From contig JAHNZQ020000308.1 of assembly GCA_019155205.2 (NCBI GenBank), forward strand, positions 3,403,618 to 3,467,617: 64,000 nt of DNA, read 5' to 3'. A program made the translations under genes and the position numbers. Positions 19,801-30,833 of this stretch are shown here, in pieces (position 1 is the first letter of the stretch; every line of letters begins with the position of its first letter). The notes beneath the pieces were generated by a model that was not told the DNA's origin, ran no database searches, and worked only from the letters and a program-made list of their open reading frames with translations. Origin of the DNA: Gracilaria vermiculophylla. Its lineage: Eukaryota; Rhodophyta; Florideophyceae; Gracilariales; Gracilariaceae.

Positions 19801-22355
19801 GACGCCCTACTTCCAATGGGGTTCCAAAGAACCGACACCGTTCACGTGACATGAAGTTCTTTGACGAGCTAAAGACTCGACTTGGTCCCTCCAAGCTGCA
19901 TCTATACACTGAGTTCATCAAATGCCTGAGTCTGTTTTCACAGCAAATCGTTACTCGCGAAGAACTAATTCACCTTACTTCTGAGATTCTTCGTGATGAT
20001 CTGGAAGCGCACAATGACTTTCTTGATTACTTGGAACAGATGGCGAACAGCGGAGCATCTGTCTTTGACAACGAGAACATCTCCTCATCGATATCCTTTG
20101 AAGGAGAACCGTCACCACCGGATCAAGAGCGACTCAATTTCTTTAAGTCTCATTCCATGACGGAAATAGCCATAGAGCATGGTATAGAGTTGCGTGGTTC
20201 TTATCGTCGGATTCCACCTGATTGCCCAGCGCTGGAATACACTGGTAGGTCATTGCAAGAGCGCCGAACCCTGAACGATACGTGGATTAATGTTACTCGC
20301 GGTTCAGAGGACTACTCGTTCAAGTTTATGCGCAAGAATCAGAGCGAAGATAATCTTTTTCGCTGTGAAGACGATCGCTACGAGCTGGATCTTGTTATTG
20401 AAACGAATGCTGCAACAATTATGAAACTCGAAACTATTGAAGCCACTATATCAACTCTTCAAGAAGGCGACAAGAAGCGCCACGCCTTAGCTCCCAATGC
20501 CCTTTCGCCTATTCACTTTAATGCGATTCAACGTATTTATGGGGAAAGTGGCCCGGAAGTTATATCACAAGTCAAACTTAACCCATTTCTTGCGGTACCA
20601 GTCGTCTTGAAGCGCTTGAAAGAGAAAGACATTTCCTGGAGACGAGCACGAATGGAAATGAATCGCGTGTGGAGGGAGGTTGGCGAAAGGAACTTTCACC
20701 GCAGCTTGGACCATCGGAGTCCTAGTTTTAAGGCTGTCGACAAAAAGGATCTCAGTACAAAAAGCCTTTTGTCCGATATCCTTGATCCAGCCGGGAGTGT
20801 GGCTGCTCGTGACGCAGAAGTAACCAGAAATCGAGGTTATCATGTCGAGAATGGTGGGGGTGGATCAAACCACCGAAGTCAAGCTCTTGAAGCAGTAGCC
20901 GTAGCTGCCAAGAGATCGCCTGACGCACCTCGTATGCTAGAGCTTCGTTTTGAGGCTGAAGACATTCATAATGTGGTGTTTGATGTCATCAGCTACATTG
21001 TTGATGAAAACTGCAAGGGTCATGTCAATGAATTTCGTGATTTGATTCGTTCATTATTCAGCATCGTGCCGACTGACAAGAATAGAACAGGCGTGGAAGA
21101 GCACGAAGACACGAAAATTCCATCACTGTATGGAGATGAAGCAGTTTATGTAATGCTCAGGCTCTACCATTTTGTATTTGAGAGGATAGAGATTGCAAGA
21201 GCTTTGGCCAAAGAACAGGTAGCAGACAGAGAGTGGAGACGATCTTTGAATGAAGAAGGACAAAGAAGGCTTGCAATCAGAACGCATGCACTAAGAATTG
21301 AATATAAGCCGTGGGACATAACAAAAGGCCTAAACGGCGCCGGAATTGACAGTAAGTTCAGGCTGGGTCCCGAAGCTGAGAGCCCTGAGGAGATTTTCGA
21401 TGCCTTTCTGGGGCACACTAAAGCTTTTGGGAAGGGAAAGCTTGAGTGGGCTAAGTTTGAAGACAAACTACGTGTTCTGCTAGGCTCCGACTCATATTGT
21501 CTGTTTACGATTGATAAGACCCTGCAGAAACTTGTGAAGGCCATTGAAACAGTTTATCAGAAGGAAAGTCGGTCTCGTCCTTTTTGCGAAATGTTCATGG
21601 AGACTCAATCCCTTCTCGAGCAATGTAAGAAGAACAATGGCAAATTGAATGGAGAAGGATGCGATACGATACAGTCCGTGGCAGTGTGTCGACATCTAAT
21701 TGAAAATCGTGATCCCGGGACAACTTTGATGCGATTCCGAATGGTGAAAAACAAGAACAAAGCGAAACAACTACGTATTTGTGTTCTTGGACAAACTGCT
21801 GACGAGGCAGGTCTGGCTTCTATGGAGAAAGAAATCGAACTAAAAGATGAGTTTTTAGAGTTTTGTAGTTCGTTTGGAAACTGTAAGAAGCATCGAAACA
21901 CTTACAACGAAGAGCCCAAAAAAGATGTAATTGAAGATGTAGACGAGAATGAAACGGGGAAGAAACGTTCTCGCTATGAAGACGCCGCCGCTGAAACTGC
22001 TGAGAAGAGAAGACGAAATAACAATCCAGAATTTCTTCGTTACGTCAAGAGTACTGAGAAATTTGCAGAGAAACTGCGACCATCTACACTTTTTATCAAA
22101 AACGATCTGCGGTGGACATTCAAAGAGGACGGGAAGATGATACCCACTGCTGGGACATCGGACGTTTTACTGAATCTATCAAAAGGCAGGTGGAGCCAAA
22201 CGTGTGCGATCGAGAAAAGTAAGTGGATGAAGATGAAAATCAAACGACGATCGGATACAATGCATGCTGGTGCAATTGAGAACGAGCCGAAGCTTGCGGT
22301 TGATGTAGAGATGGTGGACACAGATGGGGGGAATAGAGGATATCTGAACGAGTGA
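16821..22355 (+). CDS. SIN3: SIN3 histone deacetylase co-repressor scaffold
   Basis: SIN3 assembles the Rpd3/HDAC co-repressor and links it to DNA-bound factors in the nucleus. From the ATG at 16821 the protein has 1,844 residues. The first 640 are low-complexity (Pro, His, Gln, Ser). Three paired amphipathic helix domains follow: PAH1 at about 645-715 (YNQFLDIMKEFKT), PAH2 at about 890-955 (FEEFLDTLSRFRSQ..FGPHKDLLSQFKEFLP) and PAH3 at about 1010-1070. The HDAC-interaction domain lies at about 1127-1205 (GSYRRIPPDCP, ERRTLNDTWINVTRGSED). A SIN3 C-terminal domain follows. An upstream in-frame ATG at 16626 would add 65 residues that look like translated promoter. The gene is intronless despite its length. 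Confidence 0.93.
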   Translation: MHSPPRSSPQRSPPRALESFGAALRTPVEPKRPPSNSSAPLPQRHAAAPSPLRSLHASPPPPPPPPPPPPPSLGPPPSLPRSVLLPSTRASSVMQTLPPFQHAPPRRPSPSPGRMPVDATPLYPHPLRVPIQPLVADASGPPPRPRMPPPPHLQYARALPHDTRSLPPPHFDVYHLPQHAVQPRLVERSASPVMLPVLSSSAQPNVPPRRLHAAPNEALDEAQPLSQSPPRIETSSSAQQSQRNAQSPVRHAPPDHRKPPRQPSPPPQQPPSSRDALKQPPQTLAPLPPSNGTMPLRAPPGSLPPPLNELRSPSRQPGRSPQLTNAKQSAQANPPHQSLHLPPRSMSHEEYGQRPPMPLHLPHNKSHWHLQPHMMPHPSHRPHHPHMLPSNPVADHPSYQHDAHWHPHHPHPLAQYESAAPPRTHPSAIPDPSKTHPRNTWPSVRFLPPPGTPPHGAPRLSHQQQGVEQQQPHTQPNHHMSDAQSYPYQQALRHPSMLPVSDSQQHALDTHASVGPPSGMHQRSQSPVHQISQSATTLKRNSSPGLGNVAAVSRVPTSAALQPQSSRDESSPQIPHSTPASVPHDINHSTVHPDASAAEKRKRPSHKDSDRGHQAQPPAQQPPPPPSSSAPHPANEENMNMQRRELKVEDALAYLEKVKSQFSGHDITVYNQFLDIMKEFKTQAIDTRQVIHRVAELFRGHKELILGFNTFLPPGYNICVTEGSSGVLRTGYEGPGGFSELPTARKVSSKNTASRPNSKKKQNVANSNATGSSVALSPKRKDSKKPHHTSSSTQGVAVNASHFQSAGTVHPQSLHQANAVAVSLDHDEKQQARAQCLLLTSEDKFSGPPGKGFGTRRPLPKVEEDMRTAQVPSMPRASRPKHEETQARAMEFERAIGFVTSIKERFADTPKTFEEFLDTLSRFRSQQTSIREVFETVASLFGPHKDLLSQFKEFLPSIAITGFSDSKPLRNRGGSHGPRGGTTEKSTAHSAPSRRPTSNGVPKNRHRSRDMKFFDELKTRLGPSKLHLYTEFIKCLSLFSQQIVTREELIHLTSEILRDDLEAHNDFLDYLEQMANSGASVFDNENISSSISFEGEPSPPDQERLNFFKSHSMTEIAIEHGIELRGSYRRIPPDCPALEYTGRSLQERRTLNDTWINVTRGSEDYSFKFMRKNQSEDNLFRCEDDRYELDLVIETNAATIMKLETIEATISTLQEGDKKRHALAPNALSPIHFNAIQRIYGESGPEVISQVKLNPFLAVPVVLKRLKEKDISWRRARMEMNRVWREVGERNFHRSLDHRSPSFKAVDKKDLSTKSLLSDILDPAGSVAARDAEVTRNRGYHVENGGGGSNHRSQALEAVAVAAKRSPDAPRMLELRFEAEDIHNVVFDVISYIVDENCKGHVNEFRDLIRSLFSIVPTDKNRTGVEEHEDTKIPSLYGDEAVYVMLRLYHFVFERIEIARALAKEQVADREWRRSLNEEGQRRLAIRTHALRIEYKPWDITKGLNGAGIDSKFRLGPEAESPEEIFDAFLGHTKAFGKGKLEWAKFEDKLRVLLGSDSYCLFTIDKTLQKLVKAIETVYQKESRSRPFCEMFMETQSLLEQCKKNNGKLNGEGCDTIQSVAVCRHLIENRDPGTTLMRFRMVKNKNKAKQLRICVLGQTADEAGLASMEKEIELKDEFLEFCSSFGNCKKHRNTYNEEPKKDVIEDVDENETGKKRSRYEDAAAETAEKRRRNNNPEFLRYVKSTEKFAEKLRPSTLFIKNDLRWTFKEDGKMIPTAGTSDVLLNLSKGRWSQTCAIEKSKWMKMKIKRRSDTMHAGAIENEPKLAVDVEMVDTDGGNRGYLNE

Positions 22356-24549
22356 GAAGGACTTTAATCTGACGTTTGCAGAAGCAATCACAGATTTGCG
22401 CGAGAATCACAAGTCTTACATAGGCATTGTTCAGCGTACATAACATCGAACAATTCTCGACTTCGTTGTGTATGATACTCGTCGGTATCCTTAAGTTCCG
22501 CCAATTTGTAAACAGAGAAGACTAACTTTGACGATGTTTGTATGGTCTGCGCTGCTTGTGCTTCCTCGTAATGTGAAAACGCCATAACCGGAGAGTGTCT
22601 GTGTGAAAAGCATACCTATCGTGAGGCTCATTTAGAGAACGATACACTTTCTTGAGAATGGGCTATCGCGCTTGTCCCATGCTGTTCGTCGATCACGACG
22701 AAACTCGGAAAAGGACATACTTGGCTCTTATACAAAAATTCATTAGCAAACTTCCATCAAAGAGTGGCGACTGGTTCTGGGGTAATTCAGTGCTAATCAA
22801 AACGCAAAAATACATATATGTACAAAATAGAGCTGGATGATAGTTTGTCTCTCCAATGAAAGGTCTTCAATCCCGATGATCCGAAAGAATGATTGGACCT
22901 TGCAGTCGGTGCTCGTCGTTGAACAACAAGGGTTTTAAACAAAAATGAACGTGCTCCTTCCGTCCAGGACTGCAGCTACTTAAATCTGAAAAGAAACCAC
23001 AATCCTGGTCTACTTGTCTAGTCGGTGGCTGCTTCTTCCCCCTCGCCAGGATTTATATCCTGTAAATGGAAGGCAGCATCACCGGCAAGCTGGCCGCGGG
23101 AAAGGGTGCAAGAGCACCAAAAAGACCAAGACCAAGTCCCCGCGAATTCACTAAGATCCATAACCTCATCCGAAACACTTTTGTCCACAGCCGGGCAAGC
23201 TCATGTATCCTGTACACTGTGATTGTATTCTCTGCGATAGATAGCAATGCCCCATAGCCGACTCTGAGAGCGTTGACTCCATCCTTTCGCCATAGTTTCT
23301 CGATATATGTAGTCTTCTTCGCATTTGAATGAACATTTTTTATGCAGTTCTCCGCCTTCACATGACTCAACCAGTGTATTAGTGTCTCAAGTCTCCCTCA
23401 AGATATTTTCCACCCACTACAATTTGTTGCACCCTATGTCCATTTTGAACAAATGAAATTAGGTTCGGCGGCTTTCCCCCTTGGCATTCACGTATTAAAT
23501 GCAAGAAGTTTTCATCTTGAATATGCAAGATTTGAACTACTTCTCGAACGATGCTGTGGCACACAGTGCTAAGTTCGAGAGAGAATAAGGGAGCAATCGA
23601 ATACTGCGGAGTTAAGCCGCGAGACTAAATTTTTGCGGTACTCGGGTTCAAGGTTAGTGGCATAGATCGAGAGCTTGCGCATCCGCTTTTACATTGATGA
23701 GAGACTGCAGCTTCCAGACTTGATATCGATTCATGGGCAGATTCAAGACCACAATAAAATTTACACATACGACATTAATTTGCATTATCATTTCCGAGTT
23801 GGCTGCTGCCTACTCGCTAGTCCATACACAAAGTCGAAGCGCTCCAGGTACTCTATGTCAATTACATTTCGTCCTTCAAATGACACAGGAGGCATAGCGC
23901 ATCAAACACAATCCAGAATCGATTCCTTGAAGTGATCCAGATTACTTTACGAAGTTTCTGGGGTACGCTAGTGATACGCGCGTATCGTAGGACCATTCAG
24001 CCACATGTTCAGCTTTGGTTGATGAGGCGTTGAGTCACACGGGGTCATGAGCTATGGTAATTCATTTCTGCTGGCTAGTGATAAATATAGTTGGTCGACT
24101 TGATTGTACAAGAAGTCAAATGGCACAATGTACAACAAACTTCGGGACCAGTGTCTTTAGTTTGTTTAAAAAATCATATAGAGTAAATGCATTACAAGAC
24201 TGTATACAGTAGAAAGTAACAGGTAATCAACCTGTTCATGAACCTTGTCGCTTTTGGACTACGTTATCTGCTAATTCTTTGACGCAAAGTTGCTGCTTCG
24301 TTGGCCACGTGGTGCACATTAGACCGCTTGACCCATAGAAAGACAATGCCGTAACCACTACTGGAGATTGCAGTGCGCAGAATACCATACTTTCAACGCT
24401 GCGGCAAGAGTCAAATCGTCAAACTGCCACCCAGCTGCTGTACACGAGCTAGACGCCGTCAGCATCCGACTACTTCCGCACTTTCGCTGCCGAGTGATTG
24501 TGCTCTGCCACGTCCTCAATAGCCCGCAATTGTGTACAAGCGGAGATTC
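22356..24549. other. intergenic, nothing recognised
   Basis: About 2.2 kb of moderate-to-AT-rich sequence with only short open frames on both strands. No tRNA, transposon or clear repeat seen. Confidence 0.5.
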
Positions 24550-25479
24550 ATGGACACCCCCACTCTCTCTAATCTTAAGAGCCCCGACCAGCCTTCCGAT
24601 CAACCAGCCAGTCCGCGACAGCGCACGTTGCGGCCCATAGCATGTCGTCCCATACCGCCTGTTGCCATCATTCCGGTTCCTTACCCGGATGTCGTGCAGC
24701 CCCAGGCCAGTCTTTCATCAAAAGATGTCAGTCCAAAGCCGAAGGACAGCAAAGAAAGAAAGTCACGTGCGGGGGCCCCAAATTATTCGGCGGAAGACGT
24801 TTCGGCGCTCCTTACTTTTGTCGAAGAGATCGAGCCTACCGGGCCTAGCAACTGGGCGTTCGTGGCTTTAAAGTTTTCGCAGTGGGCATTGGACAACGAG
24901 CGACCACACAGAGAGCCTATGTCTCTCCGTAATAAGTTTGATAAGTTGGCAAATTCCAAAATTAAAGCGGGTGACCCAACTTGTCCAGAATCGGTTCGTC
25001 GGGCCAAAATCATTGCGCGTGCCATTCACAATAAGTATGCTTCTATGATGATGGAACACGAAGGTGAACAAGAAGCACAGAACAGCGACCAAAAGTCCAA
25101 ACATGAAAGCAAAGACAACACAGACAAGCCCGAAGCCCCTGAGTCGGATGTAGGCGATGAGGAGGTGATAGTAACACGCGCAAAAAAGCGGAAGAAAGGT
25201 GCACATGGAGCTGCCGTAAAACTGACAAGCGAGGAAATTTTGGTAAACTACGTTGGCCAAATGTCACGACACATTGGCTCCATTGCGAAGACACTCACCA
25301 CTGAGATATCTAAAACCGCTGAAAAGGATGCAGCCCATCTATCAAAGGAGGATATCAATGAAATAGTCAAACGAGAAGTGCGGGAAAGTATGCTTGTCAC
25401 GAATAACATTCTCGCCAAAATGAACCTTATGCTGGAGAATATAAGCGCTAAACTCAACGGCTCGCAATCTGGTGTGTGA
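24550..25479 (+). CDS. SANT/Myb-like DUF6818 protein
   Basis: The protein has 309 residues from the ATG at 24550. Residues about 70-165 match the DUF6818 pattern: NYSAEDVSALLTFVEEIEP, a conserved NWAFVALKFSQWA block, then SLRNKFDKLANSKIKAGDP and RRAKIIARAIHNKY. This SANT-like helical domain occurs in oomycetes, fungi and red algae, often in expanded families, and is suspected to bind DNA; some copies derive from mobile elements. It is followed by an acidic/basic linker with a nuclear-signal-like KKRKK and a C-terminal coiled coil. The actual role is unknown. It precedes the PSF3 gene on the same strand by 478 bp. Confidence 0.78.
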   Translation: MDTPTLSNLKSPDQPSDQPASPRQRTLRPIACRPIPPVAIIPVPYPDVVQPQASLSSKDVSPKPKDSKERKSRAGAPNYSAEDVSALLTFVEEIEPTGPSNWAFVALKFSQWALDNERPHREPMSLRNKFDKLANSKIKAGDPTCPESVRRAKIIARAIHNKYASMMMEHEGEQEAQNSDQKSKHESKDNTDKPEAPESDVGDEEVIVTRAKKRKKGAHGAAVKLTSEEILVNYVGQMSRHIGSIAKTLTTEISKTAEKDAAHLSKEDINEIVKREVRESMLVTNNILAKMNLMLENISAKLNGSQSGV

Positions 25480-25957
25480 CATCTTCTTTAGAAATCACCA
25501 GTCTCACCACGGAATACGATACCATAGGATCCGTATTTCGCATATCGATGCTTCGCTCCTAATGTTCGCCGACATTGGTGGCATAGAGTTCGTATCGTTG
25601 CTAGGTTGCTTACCCTTCGAGGGGTTCCTAGGCGGCTGGCGGCCATACATATGACGATTCTTGTGGCGCGGCATTGCCGAAGGGTTCACTGCATTTTAGC
25701 GCAAAACGCGCCAAAATTCAAATGCGCCGCATTAGCGCCGGGTTTTGGCGCCGTGTGCGAAACACCAAGGCATCCGAGCACCCAAAGTGCCATTGCTCCC
25801 CCAAACTCCTTTTCATTGCGCAATCGAGTTGATGTTGTGGGCTCTGCTCCTTGACCCATTCTCATCGCCCCACGCAGTCTCTCACTTTCTTCTTCGGTCT
25901 CAGCCTAAAGCTATCCGTGCTCCGTTACGAATATCTTGAACACAACTGCTTTGTAAC
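25480..25957 (+). promoter_or_regulatory. PSF3 upstream region with two E2F-type sites
   Basis: The region carries CGCGCCAAAA at 25707-25716 (reverse complement TTTTGGCGCG) and TTTTGGCGCC at 25743-25752, both matching TTTSGCGC E2F/DP sites and lying 205-250 bp before the ATG. A further TTTTAGCGCAAAA near 25694-25706 is a weaker relative. Confidence 0.65.
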
Positions 25958-26617
25958 ATGGAGGATTACTTTTCAATCGATGATATTCTTGCTGGTGACA
26001 ATCGCGTCTTCTCAACATTCCGTGATGATGGATACAACATCGCGTACCTTGATCGCATGCGTGTTGCAGAATGGAATGCATCTCACCGAACCGCAGAGGA
26101 ACTTGACAATAACCCCAACATTGACAAGGATATGCCAAAATGTATACAAGTAGCATTGCCCTTTTGGTTAGCTGAGTCTCTAGCAGCCCGGGAATTCGTT
26201 AGCATTAGCCTTCCAAGATGTTTTGAGAAGAAAGCCATGCAAACTCTTCGCGTTGATACACGGACAGTGAATCTCGCCTCTATGTGCAAGTCGTACTTCA
26301 CCTTGGGTGTTCGGCTTGCTAAACTACTAGTCGATGTGGCTTTGCCAGGGGCGCTTTCCAGGGCGTTTGCGGCTCGCTGTTGGGGAATCACAGATTCTGC
26401 GGCCTTTTCGGGTGACAAAGGGGCTCAGGCCATGAGAGGGTTCGATTGGCTTGAATGTGAGCTCTTTCAAGAAGCACACGCGATGGCTGTCGCTACAAGG
26501 AGATGGAAAGAACGGCGTGGGGATAGAATATCTGCATTGGAACCAATGCTTGGTAAAAGGTCACGGGAAGAACTTGGCAGTCCTGTCACACCATCAACTC
26601 GTCCAAGAACGAGTTAG
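25958..26617 (+). CDS. PSF3: GINS complex subunit PSF3
   Basis: PSF3 is one of four GINS subunits; GINS joins Cdc45 and MCM2-7 to make the CMG replicative helicase. The protein has 219 residues, the usual size. It begins with the family signature YFSIDDILAGDNRV, then the block LPFWLAESLAAREFVSISLPRCFEKK, which corresponds to the conserved PSF3 beta-hairpin and helix region, and VNLASMCKSYFTLGVRLAKLL in the helical A domain. The C-terminal tail (about 30 residues) is basic and probably disordered. Intronless. E2F-type sites upstream suggest S-phase expression, and MCM-related genes lie within 10 kb. Confidence 0.9.
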   Translation: MEDYFSIDDILAGDNRVFSTFRDDGYNIAYLDRMRVAEWNASHRTAEELDNNPNIDKDMPKCIQVALPFWLAESLAAREFVSISLPRCFEKKAMQTLRVDTRTVNLASMCKSYFTLGVRLAKLLVDVALPGALSRAFAARCWGITDSAAFSGDKGAQAMRGFDWLECELFQEAHAMAVATRRWKERRGDRISALEPMLGKRSREELGSPVTPSTRPRTS

Positions 26618-27253
26618 GCATCCATGATTTCGAAAATGGTATTGAAAAATATCTGAATCACGCGCCAGAACGGTCAATTGCATAGGTCATCCAAACAAGG
26701 CAATGCTATCTGTAATCCTCAGGCGACTGGTTTAAGGAGTTCACTCGTTGAGTTTATTGCTCATCAAGATAGAGTGATCCCAACAAGTGTGGAAACTTAT
26801 TTACCTTATGTCTCTCTGCTCTGCAGCACGAAGTTCAGAACGAGGAGAGACATATGCCAGCAATAATGTTGGTTTCGTGGTGAATCAATTGTGAACTGCG
26901 TTAATATCCGCATGGATACGATCAAAACTTTGAACGTGGGACGGAACGAAATGACATTTTTGGAATGAAAATGGTGGCAGACCTCGCAGCAGAAAGTTTC
27001 GTATGATTGTTTGAGTCGATGAACCTCGTTCATGTATCGCGAGGAATAGTGCTCTTGCGTCAGGAACCTTGCAATTGAGGAAAGACCGTTTCGATAAGTA
27101 TCGCACTACCGAAGGAGCTTTCCATGGAGAGAACCCAACATGAATGCAACTCGTCAGGATCTATTTAGACTGACTTCCAGTAACGTCCTGAAGATAAATA
27201 CATTCGTGCGATATTACGGTAATTATTCTCATTGTCAGTGCATGTGCAGCGTG
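26618..27253. other. convergent intergenic region
   Basis: 636 bp between the 3' ends of PSF3 and LeuRS. Only short open frames; nothing else recognised. Confidence 0.5.
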
Positions 27254-30200
27254 CTATCTTGAGGCAACAAGATTTACTAGCTTGTCCGGAACGTAAATTT
27301 GTTTCCTTACGGTCAGCCCTTCGAGATGTTTTTGCACCTGTTTCATATCCATTGCTGCGTCCAGGATATAGTCCTTCGTTGCAGACGATGGAACTTCAAT
27401 TCGACTTCTAACTTTTCCGTTCACCTGTACAACGATCGTTTTGTTCTCCACTGTGTCATAATCTTCATTATATGCTGGCCACTTCGTATGGGACAGCACA
27501 CTATGTTCCCCAATCTTCTCCCACAGCTCTTCCGAAATATGGGGTGCATACACCGAGAGCATTGAGATAAACGGGACCATAATCTCTTTTGGCCTCGACA
27601 TCCACTTCGTCGCTGCATTCACGAACTCCATCATAGCTGCAATAGCAGTGTTGAATCGCAACTCTTCGGTGTCTTCCGTCACTCTCTTAATTGTTTGGTG
27701 CAAAACTTTTAGTTGTTCTGCTGTTGGTTTCTCTTCATTGATTGATTCACATATATTATTTGTTTCTGGATCGACTAAGAGCCTCCAAGCTCGAGCAAGA
27801 AATCTTGACATCCCCTGTACACCCTTCGTGCCCCATGGTTTAACCTGTTCAAGTGGGCCCATGAACATAAGATAACATCTCAAAGCATCGGCACCAAATG
27901 TGTTGATAATGGAATCAGGATTCACGACATTTCCCCTGCTTTTAGACATTTTATGAGCTCGAGATAAGATTCGAATAGAAGGATTCCCCTTCAGAACCAT
28001 GTATTCTCCTCTCTTTTCTAATTCTTCCGAAGATACCTTCACTGCATTAAGGCTCTCATTAGTTTTAACATGAATGTTTCCAGCAGGGTCTACAAATTTT
28101 GCCGATATCCAGTCCCCAGCTCTGGTCTTGTATCCAGTATGTTCCAACTCCCCTAGAATCATGCCTTGGTTCACAAGTCGTTGAAACGGTTCTTTTGTTG
28201 ATACCACGCCGACATCATAGAGAACTTTGTGCCAAAATCGAGCGTATAGAAGATGCAAAACGGCGTGCTCTACGCCTCCGATGTACATATCAACTGGCAT
28301 CCAATATTGCTCTAGTTTTGGATCAACAGGGGCACCAGGGTTATCCGGATCTATAAAGCGAAGATAGTACCAACAAGACCCTGCCCATTGGGGCATTGTG
28401 TTCGACTCCCGCACAGCTACTCTTCCTGACTTCTTATCGACGGTGTTTACCCAGTAATCAACAGCAGACAGAGGCGATTCACCTGTGCCCGACGGTGTAT
28501 ACGACTCCACATCAGGCAATGTTACGGGCAGATCAGATTCATCAACACCTTTCGCTTCTCCATCCACAAAAATTATTGGGAAAGGTTCACCCCAATAACG
28601 TTGCCTTGAGAACAACCAATCCCTTAGTTTGTAATTGATCCTTTTCTTCCCGAGTTGATTCTCTTCAAGATGTTGAATCAGTTTGTCTTTTGCTGCAGAG
28701 GATGCGATGCCGTCTAGGTCTATTCCAGCTGCATTTCCCCAATTTATAACTTTTCCTTCCCCAGTGAAAGCAGATTGAGAAATGTCGCCTTCAATCACCT
28801 GTTTTACAGGCAACGAGAAGGTTTTCGCAAATTCATAATCTCGTGTATCATGAGCTGGAACAGCCATTACTGCCCCAGTGCCGTACTCTCCAAGCACGTA
28901 ATCACCAACCCATACCTGAACATCTTCCCCATTGACAGGATTTTTGGCGTAACATCCAGTCCAGATACCCGTTTTGACTTTTGAAAGACTCTCGCCAGTT
29001 CGCTCACGATCACTCTTTCGCTTTGCATTGTTAACATACTGTTCTACTTGGGTACGCTGGGCTGCAGAAACAATTTCTTCAAGGCCATCCCACTCAGGGG
29101 CAACAACGATATAAGACACACCACAGACTGTTTCTGGTCTCGTCGTGTACACGGATATTTCTCGCTTCAAGTCTGGGTCCTCGAGGTTTACGACCTGAAA
29201 CACTAACTCAGCTCCGACGCTCTTTCCGATCCAATTTCGTTGCATGTCCTTCACGTTCTCTGGCCAATCAAGCAGATCTAAATCTTCGAGAAGGCGATCA
29301 GCATATTCAGTGATCTTGAGCACCCACTGTTTCATTTGCCGTCTCTCGACCGGATGACCTCCTCTTTCGGATAAACCGTCAATGACTTCTTCGTTCGCAA
29401 GCACAGTACCCAGGGCCGGGCACCAATTCACGGGCTTATTATCTTGGTACGCGAGGCCCTTCTCCCAAAGCTTTAAGAATATCCACTGTGTCCATTTATA
29501 GTAGTTTGGATCTGTGGTCCGCACTTCACGACTCCAATCGTAGCTGAATCCAAGAGACTGGAGCTGCTGCCTAAACCGTGCAATGTTTTTCTCGGTTGTC
29601 ACTGCAGGGTGTGTTCCTGTCGTGAGAGCATATTGCTCGGCTGGCAGTCCGAACGCATCCCATCCCATCGGATGTAAAACATTATAGCCCTGCTTTCGCT
29701 TAAAACGGGCAAGAATATCAGTCGCCGTATACCCTTCCGGATGACCTACGTGCAACCCAGCGCCGGAAGGATAAGGAAACATGTCAAGTACGTAATATTT
29801 AGGTTTCGAAGTGTCGAGCTCTGGGGGATTGGGCACTGCAAAATCTCCTCTTTCCGCCCATATTGTTTGCCACTTCGCTTCGAAAGAACGAAAATCATAG
29901 CCCACAAATGGCTCCGATGAGGTGGAGGGAGACGAAGCGGGTGATATTCCATTCGAGGAAGCACAACAGCGGATGGAAATCAAAGGCTTCGGTGAGGAGA
30001 ACAGGCCTCTTGTTCTGAATATATTTGATTGAGTGAACGCGGACTTTCGTGTAGAAGGTTCAACTCCTAAAGACCTGGTTGTACATGAAGCCCATCTGCA
30101 GCTCCACAGAGTTGGGGAGATGAACCCCATCCCATGGTCAGCTTGCATAATTGTGGAAACAATTCTCCTGAGACGCAGTGATGGAGTAGAGGGATTATTA

Positions 30201-30262
30201 AAGGCGAAGCTGCTGTTGAGTGATCCGGATGCGGCGCGGGCTTGTGCTCCCCATTGCATCAT
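27254..30262 (-). CDS. LARS2: leucyl-tRNA synthetase, bacterial/organellar type
   Basis: This class I synthetase charges tRNA-Leu in mitochondria and/or plastid. The protein has 1,002 residues. The first 113 or so form a Ser/Arg-rich N-terminal extension typical of an organelle transit peptide; two adjacent ATGs start it. The catalytic core opens with [23 protein letters not shown] (HIGH-type HVGH at 171-174). Then come the CP1 editing domain ([14 protein letters not shown]) and the KMSKS loop at about 771-775 ([14 protein letters not shown]). The anticodon-binding and C-terminal domains ([14 protein letters not shown]) are complete. The architecture is the bacterial-type enzyme, not the cytosolic eukaryotic one. 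Intronless. Confidence 0.93.
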   Translation of the reverse strand: MMQWGAQARAASGSLNSSFAFNNPSTPSLRLRRIVSTIMQADHGMGFISPTLWSCRWASCTTRSLGVEPSTRKSAFTQSNIFRTRGLFSSPKPLISIRCCASSNGISPASSPSTSSEPFVGYDFRSFEAKWQTIWAERGDFAVPNPPELDTSKPKYYVLDMFPYPSGAGLHVGHPEGYTATDILARFKRKQGYNVLHPMGWDAFGLPAEQYALTTGTHPAVTTEKNIARFRQQLQSLGFSYDWSREVRTTDPNYYKWTQWIFLKLWEKGLAYQDNKPVNWCPALGTVLANEEVIDGLSERGGHPVERRQMKQWVLKITEYADRLLEDLDLLDWPENVKDMQRNWIGKSVGAELVFQVVNLEDPDLKREISVYTTRPETVCGVSYIVVAPEWDGLEEIVSAAQRTQVEQYVNNAKRKSDRERTGESLSKVKTGIWTGCYAKNPVNGEDVQVWVGDYVLGEYGTGAVMAVPAHDTRDYEFAKTFSLPVKQVIEGDISQSAFTGEGKVINWGNAAGIDLDGIASSAAKDKLIQHLEENQLGKKRINYKLRDWLFSRQRYWGEPFPIIFVDGEAKGVDESDLPVTLPDVESYTPSGTGESPLSAVDYWVNTVDKKSGRVAVRESNTMPQWAGSCWYYLRFIDPDNPGAPVDPKLEQYWMPVDMYIGGVEHAVLHLLYARFWHKVLYDVGVVSTKEPFQRLVNQGMILGELEHTGYKTRAGDWISAKFVDPAGNIHVKTNESLNAVKVSSEELEKRGEYMVLKGNPSIRILSRAHKMSKSRGNVVNPDSIINTFGADALRCYLMFMGPLEQVKPWGTKGVQGMSRFLARAWRLLVDPETNNICESINEEKPTAEQLKVLHQTIKRVTEDTEELRFNTAIAAMMEFVNAATKWMSRPKEIMVPFISMLSVYAPHISEELWEKIGEHSVLSHTKWPAYNEDYDTVENKTIVVQVNGKVRSRIEVPSSATKDYILDAAMDMKQVQKHLEGLTVRKQIYVPDKLVNLVASR

Positions 30263-30833
30263 TTCGAACCCCGGATGAGCTCACAGGGAGGCTCATATCG
30301 GTCGGCAGAACATTTGCCTCTCAATAGCACATGAGCTCTAAATCGGTTTGATTGGTCGAGTTATGATAGCGGTTGAATGGCATCTTCCGCTTACAGTTCT
30401 ATAGCAAATCTGCAAATAGAGAAATTTGTGTTCTTGACAAATTTGTTGAGGACGCCACACGGTCAATATAATAGCGGATCGAAAAAAGCGACGCGAAATT
30501 CCTGTACATCAACAGGTTCAGCAATGGGAAAAAAAAGCATCACGCATGGGTATGTTGAAGCTGGGCCTCGACAAAATTACGATCATTCCCAGACTGAAGT
30601 GTTGCAAAATGAGACTCTAGAAGGTTTAAGAGGGGTTTTAATACGGCTGCCAATTCTCGTTTGATCCAGATTGAAGTTCTTACTGCTGTGCACTGCATAT
30701 TACGCCGCGGATAAGTCAGCCAAAAGTTATATCATTTTGCAGGTGAAAGGTTTATGTCAAAGAAACTTCTCATGTCGATATCCTTCGAAATTTCGATCTG
30801 TTTGCTAATCAACAGGTATTCTACATTTTTTTG
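30263..30833. other. intergenic between LeuRS and MCMBP
   Basis: 571 bp holding the LeuRS upstream region and the MCMBP 3' region. A 95-codon open frame on the plus strand has no recognisable features and is not called. Confidence 0.5.

Noticed and set aside
30377..30664. 95-codon plus-strand open frame between LeuRS and MCMBP
   Set aside because: No domain, and it lies in what should be the LeuRS promoter region.
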